Positions 9,469 through 16,873 of a DNA stretch of 46,350 bases are shown here, piece by piece. Numbering within the stretch: position 1 is the first letter of the stretch; every line of letters begins with the position of its first letter. A program made the translations under genes and the position numbers. Below the pieces are notes generated by a model that saw only the letters and a program-made list of their open reading frames with translations, was not told the origin of the DNA and did not search any database. The stretch is from an uncultured Verrucomicrobia subdivision 3 bacterium. GTDB lineage: Bacteria; Verrucomicrobiota; Verrucomicrobiia; Limisphaerales; UBA11358. Location of the stretch: contig CAIXUZ010000070.1 of assembly GCA_903922735.1 (NCBI GenBank), forward strand, positions 1 to 46,350, in the 5' to 3' direction.

Positions 9469-10077
9469 ATGAAACTAACCCACATCATCCCCCTGCTCAC
9501 CCTCACCACGGCGGTTTTCGCCGCGCCGCAGTCCTTCGATTTCAAAGACCCAAAGGGCGTCAATAACGCGGTCTTCAAGCTCGATGCGCCGCTCGAATCC
9601 ATCAACGGCAGCGCCAGCGGCATCAGCGGCACCGTTTCGTTCGACCCGGAAAATCCGGCTACAACCACGGGTAAAATCATCGTGGCGAGCGCATCTTTGA
9701 CTGTGCCAAATCCGATGCAGAAGGAACATCTGCACGGTGCCAACTGGCTCGACGTAGCGAAATATCCCGAAATCACTTTTGAGGCGAAGTCGCTTGCGAA
9801 CGTAAAGACCGACGGCAACGTCACCACCGCCGATGTGACCGGGACGTTCTCCTTGCACGGCGTCTCCAAGGAAATCACCGTGCCAATCAAGCTGACCTAC
9901 TTGAAGAACAAGTTGAGCGCCCGCGTGCCGAACTTGAATGGTGATTTGCTCGTCATTCGCGCCAACTTCGTCATCAATCGCGAGGACTTCAACATCCAGA
10001 AAGGCCAGTATGAAGAAAAAGTTTCGCCGACGATTGATCTGTCCTTGAGCATCGCTGGCGCGGCGGTCACCAAGTAA
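9469..10077 (+). CDS. YceI-family periplasmic lipocalin-like protein
   Basis: The 202 residues begin with a signal peptide (MKLTHIIPLLTLTTAVFAAP). The mature part has the YceI hallmarks: a repeating beta-barrel, SGTVSFDPENPATTTGKI, the segment MQKEHLHGANWLDVAKYPEITFE, and a C-terminal DGNVTTADVTGTFSLHGVSKEITVP. YceI proteins bind isoprenoid or amphiphilic ligands in the periplasm and are often linked to stress or quinone chemistry. It sits 16 nt after the small membrane protein gene and 24 nt before the flavodoxin-like gene. The ligand is unknown. Confidence 0.92.
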   Translation: MKLTHIIPLLTLTTAVFAAPQSFDFKDPKGVNNAVFKLDAPLESINGSASGISGTVSFDPENPATTTGKIIVASASLTVPNPMQKEHLHGANWLDVAKYPEITFEAKSLANVKTDGNVTTADVTGTFSLHGVSKEITVPIKLTYLKNKLSARVPNLNGDLLVIRANFVINREDFNIQKGQYEEKVSPTIDLSLSIAGAAVTK

Positions 10078-10101
10078 TCAACCATTAACCTAATAAATAT
10101 T

Positions 10102-10674
10102 ATGCCAACCGTATCCATAATCTACTTCAGCGGCTCGGGCCACACCGCCAAACTAGCCGAGGCTGTCAACAAGGGCGCGGCGTCCGTCGCCGGCGTCAAA
10201 ACCAACCTGATCGCCATCAACGGCGACGACATCACGAAAGGTCGTTACAGCAACGACGCCGTATTCGCACAACTCGACGCCAGCAACGCCATCATCTTTG
10301 GCAGCGCGACCTACATGGGCGGGCCGGCGGCGCAGTTCAAGGCGTTTGCCGATGCCACCGGCGGGCACTGGTTTTCCTCGGCGTGGCGCGACAAAATCGC
10401 GGCGGGCTTCACCGTCTCGATGAGTCCGAGCGGCGACAAGCTGAACACGCTGCATTATTTTTTCACGCTGGCGATGCAGCATGGAATGGTCTGGGTCGGC
10501 CAAAGCGAAATGCCGTTGCAGCCCAACGGCGTCAACCGCCTCGGCAGCAACAGCGGCGTGATGGGACAGGCCGGCCAGGAATCGCCCGACGTCGCGCCGA
10601 GCGAAGGTGACAAGCTGACCGGCGAACTGCTCGGCAAACGCGTCGCCGAATACGCCGTGAAATTGAAAATGTGA
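10102..10674 (+). CDS. Flavodoxin-like NAD(P)H:quinone oxidoreductase (WrbA-like)
   Basis: The 190 residues start with the FMN phosphate-binding loop IIYFSGSGHTAKLAEAV and continue with FGSATYMGGPAAQFKAFAD, both typical of the WrbA/NADPH-dependent FMN reductase group. Such enzymes reduce quinones by two electrons and so avoid radical semiquinones. As last gene of the LysR-opposed operon it supports a quinone or electrophile detoxification role. A strong hairpin follows directly. Confidence 0.88.
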   Translation: MPTVSIIYFSGSGHTAKLAEAVNKGAASVAGVKTNLIAINGDDITKGRYSNDAVFAQLDASNAIIFGSATYMGGPAAQFKAFADATGGHWFSSAWRDKIAAGFTVSMSPSGDKLNTLHYFFTLAMQHGMVWVGQSEMPLQPNGVNRLGSNSGVMGQAGQESPDVAPSEGDKLTGELLGKRVAEYAVKLKM

Positions 10675-10695
10675 GTTTTTTTGAAAACCAGCACT

Positions 10696-10727
10696 CCGCC
10701 GCCGGCCAAATCGGGCGGCGGTTTTTT
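10696..10727 (+). terminator. Bidirectional intrinsic terminator between convergent genes
   Basis: CCGCCGCC (10696-10703) pairs with GGCGGCGG (10714-10721) and is followed by TTTTTT. It lies between the stop of the flavodoxin-like gene (10674) and the stop of the convergent flavoprotein gene (10726). Read from the minus strand the hairpin is followed by TTTTC, so it can probably serve both directions. Confidence 0.8.
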
Positions 10728-11946
10728 ATTTTGCCATCGCCTGACCGGCAATGAAACCAGTGGTCCACGCCGCTTGGAAATTAAAGCCGCCCGTCACTCC
10801 GTCAACATCCAGCAGTTCACCGGCGAGGAAAAGTCCGGGGCAAATCCTGCTCTCCATCGTCTGAAAATTCACCTCGCCCAGCTTCACGCCGCCGCAGGTC
10901 ACGAACTCGTCCTTGTTCAAACTTTTACCCGTCACAAAAAACTCCGTGCGGGTGATCTGCCGCGCCAGCGCCTGCGCCTGCTGACGTGTCAGCGCGGACC
11001 AGCGCGTCTCGCGCCCGATGCCGGCGGCGAGGACCAGCTGTTCCCACAAGCGCGCGGTCAGCGGAAACAGCGGCACATTCACCAGCAGCTTCGCGCCGGC
11101 GGATTCGCGACGCGCTTGAAAAGCTTGAATTATTTGTTCCGCATTCGTTTCCGGCAGCCAGTTCACCAGCAGTGGAAACTGGTAATTCAAATCATGCAAC
11201 ACCCGCGCCCCCCAGGCGGAGAGCTTCAAGATCGCCGGCCCGCTCAAGCCCCAGTGCGTCACCAGCAGCGGCCCGCGCTCGCGCAGCTTGGCGGCAGGAA
11301 TGGAAACTTCCGCCAACTCCAGCGAGACGCCAGCCAGCGAGCGCAACCACGGCGATTCGATCTGAAACGTGAACAGCGATGGCACGGGCGGTTCGATCTG
11401 GTGGCCAAGCGAAACCGCCAGCTGCCCGGCCGCCGCCGCGCGACAGCCGCCCGTCGCCAGCAATAATCGGTCAGGGGTCATGATTTCGCCGCCGACTAAT
11501 TTCACTTCAATTTTACCGGCCGCAGTTTGGACCACCGATTCCACGGCGCAGTCCAGCCGCAACTTTACACCCGCTTTTTGCGCCGTATTCATCAGGCAAT
11601 CAACAATTGTCTGCGAGGAATCCGTAACGGGAAACAAGCGCCCATCCGTTTCCGTTTTTAATTTTACGCCACGAGCCTGGAACCAGTCCACGGTATCGCG
11701 GGCGGAAAATCTTGAGAACGGGCCAATCAGGGCACGACCGCCGCGCGGATAGCGTGAGGCAAATTCGCGCGGTTCGAAACAGGCGTGGGTGACGTTGCAA
11801 CGTCCGCCGCCGGAGATACGCACTTTGTCCAGCACGCTCGAAGCTTTTTCCAAAATGGTCACGTCCGCGCCCGCTTCCGCCGCGGCGATGGCCGCAAAGA
11901 AACCGGCCGCGCCGCCGCCAACCACAATGATCTTCGGTGAAGTCAC
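10726..11946 (-). CDS. HI0933/BaiN-family NAD(P)/FAD-dependent oxidoreductase
   Basis: From a GTG at 11946 the product is 406 residues, the normal size of this family. It opens with the FAD dinucleotide motif KIIVVGGGAAGFFAAIAAAEA and continues with VRISGGGRCNVTH, the family signature. The C-terminus has LFLAGELLDVDGVTGGFNFQ, which closes the FAD site. Family members are flavoproteins of mostly unknown substrate; BaiN has been linked to bile acid dehydroxylation, which says little here. An upstream ATG at 12012 would add 22 residues, but these look like translated spacer (FGGTLVVRFAKFRA). A still longer reading frame to 12300 overlaps the opposite gene and is unlikely. Confidence 0.88.
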   Translation of the reverse strand: MTSPKIIVVGGGAAGFFAAIAAAEAGADVTILEKASSVLDKVRISGGGRCNVTHACFEPREFASRYPRGGRALIGPFSRFSARDTVDWFQARGVKLKTETDGRLFPVTDSSQTIVDCLMNTAQKAGVKLRLDCAVESVVQTAAGKIEVKLVGGEIMTPDRLLLATGGCRAAAAGQLAVSLGHQIEPPVPSLFTFQIESPWLRSLAGVSLELAEVSIPAAKLRERGPLLVTHWGLSGPAILKLSAWGARVLHDLNYQFPLLVNWLPETNAEQIIQAFQARRESAGAKLLVNVPLFPLTARLWEQLVLAAGIGRETRWSALTRQQAQALARQITRTEFFVTGKSLNKDEFVTCGGVKLGEVNFQTMESRICPGLFLAGELLDVDGVTGGFNFQAAWTTGFIAGQAMAK

Positions 11947-12133
11947 AGCGCGGAATTTAGCGAAGCGCACCACCAATGTCCCGCCGAAGTATTTGCAATC
12001 AATGCTTTCCATTTCCGATTCTTGGGTTAGATTCAGATAGCGTCGGTTCCCTGGCAACTTGGTAGATGCGCCTAACGGCGTGTTTATCAGTTGCTGACTA
12101 TCCGGTTGCGAGTTTGCCCCAAGTGGAGCAAGC

Positions 12134-13618
12134 GTGTCGAAAACTATGACGCAACCAAAAATTATACAAGGTGGAATGGGAGTGGCTGTTTCTGGATGGA
12201 AACTAGCACGATCTGTTTCACAACTAGGCCAGCTAGGGGTTGTTTCCGGCACCGGTCTGGCCATAGTACTCGCCCGAGGCCTACAAATCGGCGATCCCAC
12301 CGGCCGGTTGTGCCATGCACTACGTCAATTTCCCATCCCCGGCGTGGCCGACCGAGTGTTGGAAAAATATTACATCCCCGGCGGCAAAGCCCCGGACGCT
12401 CCATTCAAACTTGCCGCCATGCCGACGCTTCAGCCTGGTCCGGCGCTGGTGGAACTAACGGTCGCCGCAAATTTCGTGGAAGTTTTCCTCGTTAAAGATG
12501 GTCATAACGGACTTGCCGGCATCAACTTCCTCGAAAAAATCCAACTGCCCACGCTGCCTTCGTTATTCGGCGCGATGCTGGCCAATGTAGATTATATTCT
12601 GATGGGCGCAGGCATTCCGCGTGCGATTCCCGGAGCACTGGACAAACTGGCCAATGGCGAACCGGCCGAATTAAAAATCGACGTCGCGGGCGCACTGCCC
12701 GGCGAGGAATTTACCACGACCTTCGACCCGCAAAAATTTTGCGCCGGCCATATGCCGGCTTTGAAGCGGCCGCAGTTCCTCGGCATTGTCGCCTCTGCAA
12801 CACTCGCCATGACCCTCGCCAAAAAAGCCAGCGGCCGCGTGGACGGCTTCGTGGTAGAAGGCGACAGCGCGGGCGGACACAATGCCCCACCCCGCGGACT
12901 ACTCCAACTCACCGCCACCGGCGAACCCCTTTATGGCGAACGTGACGTGGTGGATCTCGAAAAAATCCGCGACCTCGGACTCCCGTTTTGGCTGGCCGGT
13001 TCCTACGGCCGCGCCGGTAAATTGGCCGAAGCCCTGAGCCTCGGCGCCGCCGGCATCCAAGTCGGCACCGCTTTTGCCTTTTGCAACGAATCCGGCCTTA
13101 AACCTGAATTCAAACGGCGGGCCCTCCAGTTGAGCCGCGAAGGCAAGGCTCGCGTATTTACTGACCCAGTCGCCTCACCCACCGGATTTCCGTTCAAGGT
13201 GCTGCAGATGGAAGGCACACTTTCCGAAGCATCCCAATATGCCGCCCGCGAACGCATCTGCGATCTCGGTTATCTGCGGCAGGTTTATCGCAAAGCAGAC
13301 GGCACCGTCGGCTACCGCTGCGCCAGCGAACCAGTGGAAGATTTTCTAAAAAAAGGCGGCACCCTCGAAGGCGCTGAGGGGCGCAAATGCCTCTGCAACG
13401 GCCTCGTCGCCAACATCGGCCTCAGCCAGCATCGCGCCGGTCACGCACCGGAACTGCCCTTGATGACCGCCGGCGATGAAGTTGCCCGCATCGCACAATT
13501 TCTTGCGCCGGGTAGCGATTCCTACACAGCAGCGGATGTGGTGCGGCAATTACTGGCGGGTGTGCCCGTCAACGGGAAAACGGTTCCACTCGCGCAAAAT
13601 AATCCAGCGCTCGCCTGA
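12134..13618 (+). CDS. Nitronate monooxygenase / 2-nitropropane dioxygenase-like flavoprotein
   Basis: The 494-residue TIM-barrel protein begins KIIQGGMGVAVSGWKLARSV, the family N-terminus that contacts FMN. It contains VEGDSAGGHNAP (phosphate-binding loop with His), LPFWLAGSYGRAGKLAEALSLGAAGIQVGTAFAF, and a Cys-rich C-terminal region (CLCNGLVANIGL). It is longer than the roughly 350 residues of typical nitronate monooxygenases because of a C-terminal extension, and resembles a large uncharacterised bacterial group; such proteins are sometimes confused with PfaD-type enoyl reductases. The GTG at 12134 or the ATG at 12146 could be the start. It is followed 51 nt later by the RsmH-like gene. 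Confidence 0.82.
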   Translation: MSKTMTQPKIIQGGMGVAVSGWKLARSVSQLGQLGVVSGTGLAIVLARGLQIGDPTGRLCHALRQFPIPGVADRVLEKYYIPGGKAPDAPFKLAAMPTLQPGPALVELTVAANFVEVFLVKDGHNGLAGINFLEKIQLPTLPSLFGAMLANVDYILMGAGIPRAIPGALDKLANGEPAELKIDVAGALPGEEFTTTFDPQKFCAGHMPALKRPQFLGIVASATLAMTLAKKASGRVDGFVVEGDSAGGHNAPPRGLLQLTATGEPLYGERDVVDLEKIRDLGLPFWLAGSYGRAGKLAEALSLGAAGIQVGTAFAFCNESGLKPEFKRRALQLSREGKARVFTDPVASPTGFPFKVLQMEGTLSEASQYAARERICDLGYLRQVYRKADGTVGYRCASEPVEDFLKKGGTLEGAEGRKCLCNGLVANIGLSQHRAGHAPELPLMTAGDEVARIAQFLAPGSDSYTAADVVRQLLAGVPVNGKTVPLAQNNPALA

Positions 13619-13669
13619 ACTTGCCGAAACTTGCTCGCGCGGCCGCGGTGTTTGTGAAAAACTTCCCGG

Positions 13670-14707
13670 GTGACTGACGCCGCCGCGCCCAATCCGATAC
13701 CGCACCAACGCCGCAAGCGTTATGCCGGTAAAAACCCGCGCCGTTTCGAAGACAAATACAAAGAACTCAGCCGCGATCCCCAAACAATCGCCAAAGTCAT
13801 CGCCTCCGGCAAAACGCCCGTCGGCACGCACCGACCAATCATGGTCGCAGAAATTCTCCAAGTCCTTGCGCCCCGACCGGGCGATCTCGCCGCCGATTGC
13901 ACGCTCGGCTACGGCGGCCATGCGCAGGAAATCCTCACGATAATTTTGCCCGGCGGAAAACTGCTCGGCCTCGACACCGACCCGGTGGAATTACCAAAAA
14001 CCGAGGCGCGCCTGCGGGCGCGCGGCATTGACGAAAAAAGCTTTTCTGCGCACCGCACCAACTTTGCCGGTCTGCCACAGATTCTCGCCGCCGAAAACTT
14101 GGCCGGAGCGGATTTGATTCTAGCCGACCTGGGGGTTTCCTCGATGCAGATCGACGATCCGGCGCGCGGCTTTTCCGTGAAGCACAACGGCCCGCTCGAT
14201 ATGCGGATGAATCCGCAGCGCAGCCAGTCGGCGGCCGCGCTGCTGCAAAAAATCAAACCGGGCGCGCTGGAGGAAATGCTGGCGGATTTTTCCGATGAGC
14301 CAAACGCGGCTACGCTCGCGCAGCGGCTCGCGGAAAAAAGTTTTGCGACGACGCTGGAACTGGCCGCCGCCGCGCGCGCCGCGCTGCCGCGACTGGGCAA
14401 GGAAGATTCTGATCTGACCGTACGCCGCGTGTTTCAAGCCTTGCGCATCGCGGTGAACGATGAATTCTCCGCTTTGGAAACTTTTCTGCGCAATCTGCCG
14501 GCGTGTCTGAAACCCGGCGGACGCGTGGCCATCCTGACCTTTCATTCCGGCGAAGACCGGCGCGTGAAAAAGGCTTTCGACGCCGGCTTCAGCGACGGGA
14601 GCTACTCGGAAATCTCGCGGGAAGTGTTGCGACCGTCGCCGGAAGAACAGCATTCCAACCCGCGTTCCGCCCCAGCGAAACTCCGCTGGGCGCGGCGTTC
14701 AAACTGA
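13670..14707 (+). CDS. rsmH: RsmH-like 16S rRNA (cytosine1402-N4)-methyltransferase
   Basis: The 345-residue protein has the RsmH core: HRPIMVAEILQVL, the SAM loop DCTLGYGGHAQEIL, DLGVSSMQIDDPARGF, GPLDMRMNP, LRIAVNDEFSALE, TFHSGEDRRVKKAF, and the C-terminal NPRSAPAKLRWARR. RsmH normally methylates C1402 of 16S rRNA. It carries a roughly 50-residue basic N-terminal extension (QRRKRYAGKNPRRF) not found in the usual 310-residue enzyme, and HSGEDR replaces the usual HSLEDR. It is not in a dcw cell-division cluster here. It could be the sole RsmH or a diverged second copy. GTG start at 13670. Confidence 0.88.
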   Translation: MTDAAAPNPIPHQRRKRYAGKNPRRFEDKYKELSRDPQTIAKVIASGKTPVGTHRPIMVAEILQVLAPRPGDLAADCTLGYGGHAQEILTIILPGGKLLGLDTDPVELPKTEARLRARGIDEKSFSAHRTNFAGLPQILAAENLAGADLILADLGVSSMQIDDPARGFSVKHNGPLDMRMNPQRSQSAAALLQKIKPGALEEMLADFSDEPNAATLAQRLAEKSFATTLELAAAARAALPRLGKEDSDLTVRRVFQALRIAVNDEFSALETFLRNLPACLKPGGRVAILTFHSGEDRRVKKAFDAGFSDGSYSEISREVLRPSPEEQHSNPRSAPAKLRWARRSN

Positions 14708-14713
14708 TTTTGC

Positions 14714-15166
14714 TTAGCCAAGCAGCGCATTGAAATCAAGTTTACGTGTGAACATGGCAAATTCACCACTGGGGATGCGCGGACATTCAGTTTCCAACCG
14801 GTCCCGGTAAAGGTCCACACCGTTGCCATCCGGATCACGCAGATACAATGTTTCGCTCACACCATGATCGGCAGCACCGTCGAGTTCGATACCCGCATGG
14901 AGCAGACGGCGCAGGGCATCCGCCAGCGTCGCGCGGGTCGGATATAAAATCGCAACGTGATACAATCCGCTGGTTCCCGGCGGTGGCGGTAAACCGCCCG
15001 CGCTTTAACATGTATTTAAACCGAGGTGGTGATGAAAACCGCCCGCCGATAAAAAAGCGGCCTGTAAACCGATGCGCTGCTGAAGTTGAAAGCCGAGCAT
15101 GCCACAGTAAAATTTCAGTGCGCGTTCGAGGTCGGCGACTTTGAAACGGACATGACCGCTGCGGAA
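14714..15166 (-). pseudogene. Broken VOC-superfamily gene, paralogue of the one at 8685
   Basis: Read on the minus strand, codons from 15157 encode GHVRFKVADLERALKFY and continue to HHHLGLNTC, then a TAA stop at 15005-15007. The same frame then resumes with SAGGLPPPPGTSGLYHVAIL and runs to NALLG, ending at 14714. Against the intact VOC protein at 8685, 34 of the first 49 residues are identical. The intact gene reads TGG GAA where this one reads TGT TAA. An in-frame TAA (15167-15169) four codons before GHV and the lack of a start codon show the 5' end is lost too. An 83-residue C-terminal piece could still start at the ATG at 14965, but it would lack the first metal ligand. Confidence 0.85.
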
Positions 15167-15268
15167 TTAGGGATGAATCGGGGCGGAAAAAGACTTTTAT
15201 TTAATGCTGCTCTTTAGACGCAAGCACGCCTATCCACAAGAGACAGTTGAGAAAAAACGAAGAGAAAA

Positions 15269-15496
15269 TTACCGCAACCGCCAGGTGATGCGAGCCTTGC
15301 TCAAATCATACGGCGACATCTCCATTTTCACACGGTCACCGATCGTGAGACGAACCCAGCGTTTGCGCATCTTACCGCAGATGGTGGCGAGCACGACATG
15401 CTTATTGTCGAGTTCGACGCGAAACATCGTGCCGGGCAGCACGGTGGTGACGACCCCTTCGACTTCAATATGTTCTTCTTTGCTGGGAGCTTTCAT
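15269..15496 (-). CDS. infA: Translation initiation factor IF-1
   Basis: The 75-residue OB-fold protein [16 protein letters not shown] to KARITWRLR contains the conserved [20 protein letters not shown] and [21 protein letters not shown]-1 binds the A site of the 30S subunit during initiation. A longer frame to 15589 crosses a perfect terminator hairpin, so the ATG at 15496 is the start. It lies downstream of the RRM protein gene on the same strand, with the terminator between them. IF-1 is cold-induced in several bacteria, which fits the neighbours. Confidence 0.95.
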   Translation of the reverse strand: MKAPSKEEHIEVEGVVTTVLPGTMFRVELDNKHVVLATICGKMRKRWVRLTIGDRVKMEMSPYDLSKARITWRLR

Positions 15497-15532
15497 GTCG
15501 GACGCGCCGGAGTGAAATTTTGAAAATGAAAA

Positions 15533-15561
15533 GGCGGGGTTCGGGTTCGCCGAACCCCGCC
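15533..15561 (-). terminator. Strong hairpin between the RRM gene and infA
   Basis: GGCGGGGTTCG (15533-15543) and CGAACCCCGCC (15551-15561) form an 11-bp perfect GC-rich stem with a 7-nt loop. Read on the minus strand it follows the RRM gene stop (15586) by 24 nt and is followed by TTTTCATTTTC. It should terminate or attenuate the RRM transcript before infA. Confidence 0.8.
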
Positions 15562-15585
15562 GTGAAATCCTTGCTTTAGGCCGGA

Positions 15586-15906
15586 TCAATAGCGATTACG
15601 ACCGCCGCCGCCGCCGCCGAATTCACGGCGACCGCCGCCGCCGCCAGCCGGACGCTCTTCGCGCGGGCGGGCAACATTGACCGTAAGGGCACGACCGTCC
15701 ATGTCCTTACCGTTCATGCCTTCGATAGCTTTCTGGGCTTCTTCGGCGCTGCTCATGGTCACGAAACCAAAGCCGCGGGGGCGATTGGTCATGCGATCCA
15801 TCATCAGGTTGGTCTCGGTAACGGTCCCGAACTGCGCGAACGCGTCGTTCAGGTCGTTTTCAGTGGTATTGAAGGAAAGATTTCCTACGAATAGTTTATT
15901 GCTCAT
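15586..15906 (-). CDS. Glycine-rich RNA-binding protein, single RRM
   Basis: The 106-residue protein starts [18 protein letters not shown] and has both RNP signatures of an RRM: KLFVGNL (RNP2) and RGFGFVTM (RNP1). A Gly/Arg-rich tail follows ([19 protein letters not shown]). Bacterial proteins of this type, known from cyanobacteria and Verrucomicrobia, are often cold-induced RNA chaperones. The ATG at 15906 fits the family; the upstream 24 codons of the longer frame do not. The upstream region to 16148 contains no other gene that I can support and presumably holds its promoter and leader. Confidence 0.93.
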   Translation of the reverse strand: MSNKLFVGNLSFNTTENDLNDAFAQFGTVTETNLMMDRMTNRPRGFGFVTMSSAEEAQKAIEGMNGKDMDGRALTVNVARPREERPAGGGGGRREFGGGGGGRNRY

Positions 15907-16148
15907 GTGATGTAATACTGTCCGACAAACCGTAACTTTCCACAGACTGTTCCCGAACTTCGGGTCTAAAATCATCACTGAAACAAGTTCACTTGAAGAT
16001 TCACCATGCCTTGAAAGAGACTAGCTATCTTACAGACGGTTGAAACATGACAGGTTCCGCCACAATAGCAACAACAATCTCCAGATAACTTTGGCTGGCA
16101 AATTGCGCCAAGACGAGGTTTGCGCTTGAATGAATTTAAGAAGAGGTG

Positions 16149-16239
16149 TTTACAATCACCCCGCCAGCCACCATGATGCCTTCACCCCTGCGGAGAAAAT
16201 TCCATTCCACAGGCCAGTAAACCCAATAAAATAAAAACT
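16149..16239 (+). promoter_or_regulatory. Conserved leader element, copy 1, of the small basic protein cassette
   Basis: The 91 nt before the ATG of the 22-residue basic protein share clear, mostly collinear sequence with the 93 nt before the second small basic gene (18982-19074). Shared blocks in order are TTTACAATC, GCCAGCCA, GCCTTC, CGGAGAAA, TTCCAT, CAGGC and AGT, then an A-rich stretch to the start codon. GCCT and AGGC blocks could pair around an inner GGAG/TTCC mini-hairpin in both copies. It may be a structured 5' UTR, an sRNA or a duplicated promoter. I do not recognise a known riboswitch class. Confidence 0.55.
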
Positions 16240-16308
16240 ATGGCTAAAAAAGCTAAAGTAAAAAGCGCGGCCAAAAAAAAACCCGCAGCCAAAAAGAAAA
16301 AGAAGTAG
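16240..16308 (+). CDS. Tiny lysine/alanine-rich basic protein (22 residues)
   Basis: An ATG at 16240 opens MAKKAKVKSAAKKKPAAK and ends KKKK before TAG. More than half the residues are Lys. The composition resembles histone-H1-like or AlgP-type tails, so binding to DNA, RNA or the ribosome is plausible but unproven. It is flanked by a conserved leader and a perfect hairpin, the same layout as the 41-residue gene at 19075. That duplication, together with the shared ending AAGAAGTAGTC, is the main reason to call it real. Confidence 0.55.
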   Translation: MAKKAKVKSAAKKKPAAKKKKK

Positions 16309-16314
16309 TCACTA

Positions 16315-16347
16315 CTGTCTCTCCTGACTAGAAATCAGGAGAGACAG
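16315..16347 (+). terminator. Perfect 13-bp hairpin after the small basic gene, copy 1
   Basis: CTGTCTCTCCTGA (16315-16327) pairs fully with TCAGGAGAGACAG (16335-16347) around a 7-nt loop, 6 nt after the TAG. No T-run follows, so it is not a standard intrinsic terminator; it may be a 3'-end stabiliser or a factor-assisted terminator. The GTCTCTCC/GGAGAGAC core is shared with the hairpin at 19209. Confidence 0.7.
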
Positions 16348-16365
16348 GCCTCTCCCACACACACC

Positions 16366-16590
16366 ATGGCGCTCAAGCTTCAACAAGGACAGGTCTGGAA
16401 ACATGGCGACGAATTTATCCGTATCGTCCAACTGGAGCGCCTCGAAGTCGGTTACAAAGTCGTGAAAAACCTAAAGTCCGGCAGCGGCGAACACCGACAC
16501 ACGAGCAAAAAAGATTTCTGCCGGCTGCTCAAATCCTGCACCTTGCTGGCGACCAAACCGGTTGAATCGCTTCCGCCGGAGCCAACTTGA
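16366..16590 (+). CDS. Small conserved-looking protein, function unknown
   Basis: The 74-residue soluble protein reads MALKLQQGQVWKHGDEFI, RIVQLERLEVGYKVVKNL and HRHTSKKDFCRLLKS. It looks like a compact beta-rich domain with a basic patch. I believe similar short proteins occur in other Verrucomicrobia, but I cannot name the family. It begins 18 nt after the hairpin that ends the preceding tiny basic gene, so the two might be read from one transcript. An ORF on the opposite strand over the same bases has no such order. Confidence 0.6.
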   Translation: MALKLQQGQVWKHGDEFIRIVQLERLEVGYKVVKNLKSGSGEHRHTSKKDFCRLLKSCTLLATKPVESLPPEPT

Positions 16591-16674
16591 AAGCATTCCA
16601 CTCCAGAGCAGTTAGAATTTTCGCCCGTATTTCCCGTTTTGATTTTTGAGCGGTGGGATGTAACTTGCGGTGGG

Positions 16675-16833
16675 ATGAATTCAGATTTATTCAAGTTTGC
16701 ATCTGAAATCTGGCAGCATCAACCCATCATCATCGTGTTGCTGCTTGGGGGCTTCGTCGTTTTCATTCTGGTGGTCGTCGACGCTCACCGCCATCGAAAA
16801 AAGCAAAAAGGCCGCCATAAACGGCTGCATTGA
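16675..16833 (+). CDS. Single-pass small membrane protein, function unknown
   Basis: From the ATG at 16675 (preceded by GGTGGG) the 52-residue product has a short polar N-terminus, one long hydrophobic helix (PIIIVLLLGGFVVFILVVV) and a strongly basic tail (HRHRKKQKGRHKR). This follows the positive-inside rule with the C-terminus in the cytosol. It ends 40 nt before the stop of the convergent helicase gene. No family was recognised. Confidence 0.5.
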   Translation: MNSDLFKFASEIWQHQPIIIVLLLGGFVVFILVVVDAHRHRKKQKGRHKRLH

Positions 16834-16873
16834 TGACCCACTGGCCATCCAATAGCTGCGCCAGACAGGCAAC

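Noticed and set aside
12012..12300. Long N-terminal extension of the HI0933/BaiN-like protein
   Set aside because: It would overlap the divergent nitronate-monooxygenase-like gene, and the residues precede the FAD motif without family similarity.
16149..16239. Known riboswitch (glycine, cobalamin or SAM classes) in the small-protein leaders
   Set aside because: Some blocks such as CAGGC and CGGAGAAA recall parts of known aptamers, but the required sets of conserved elements are absent.
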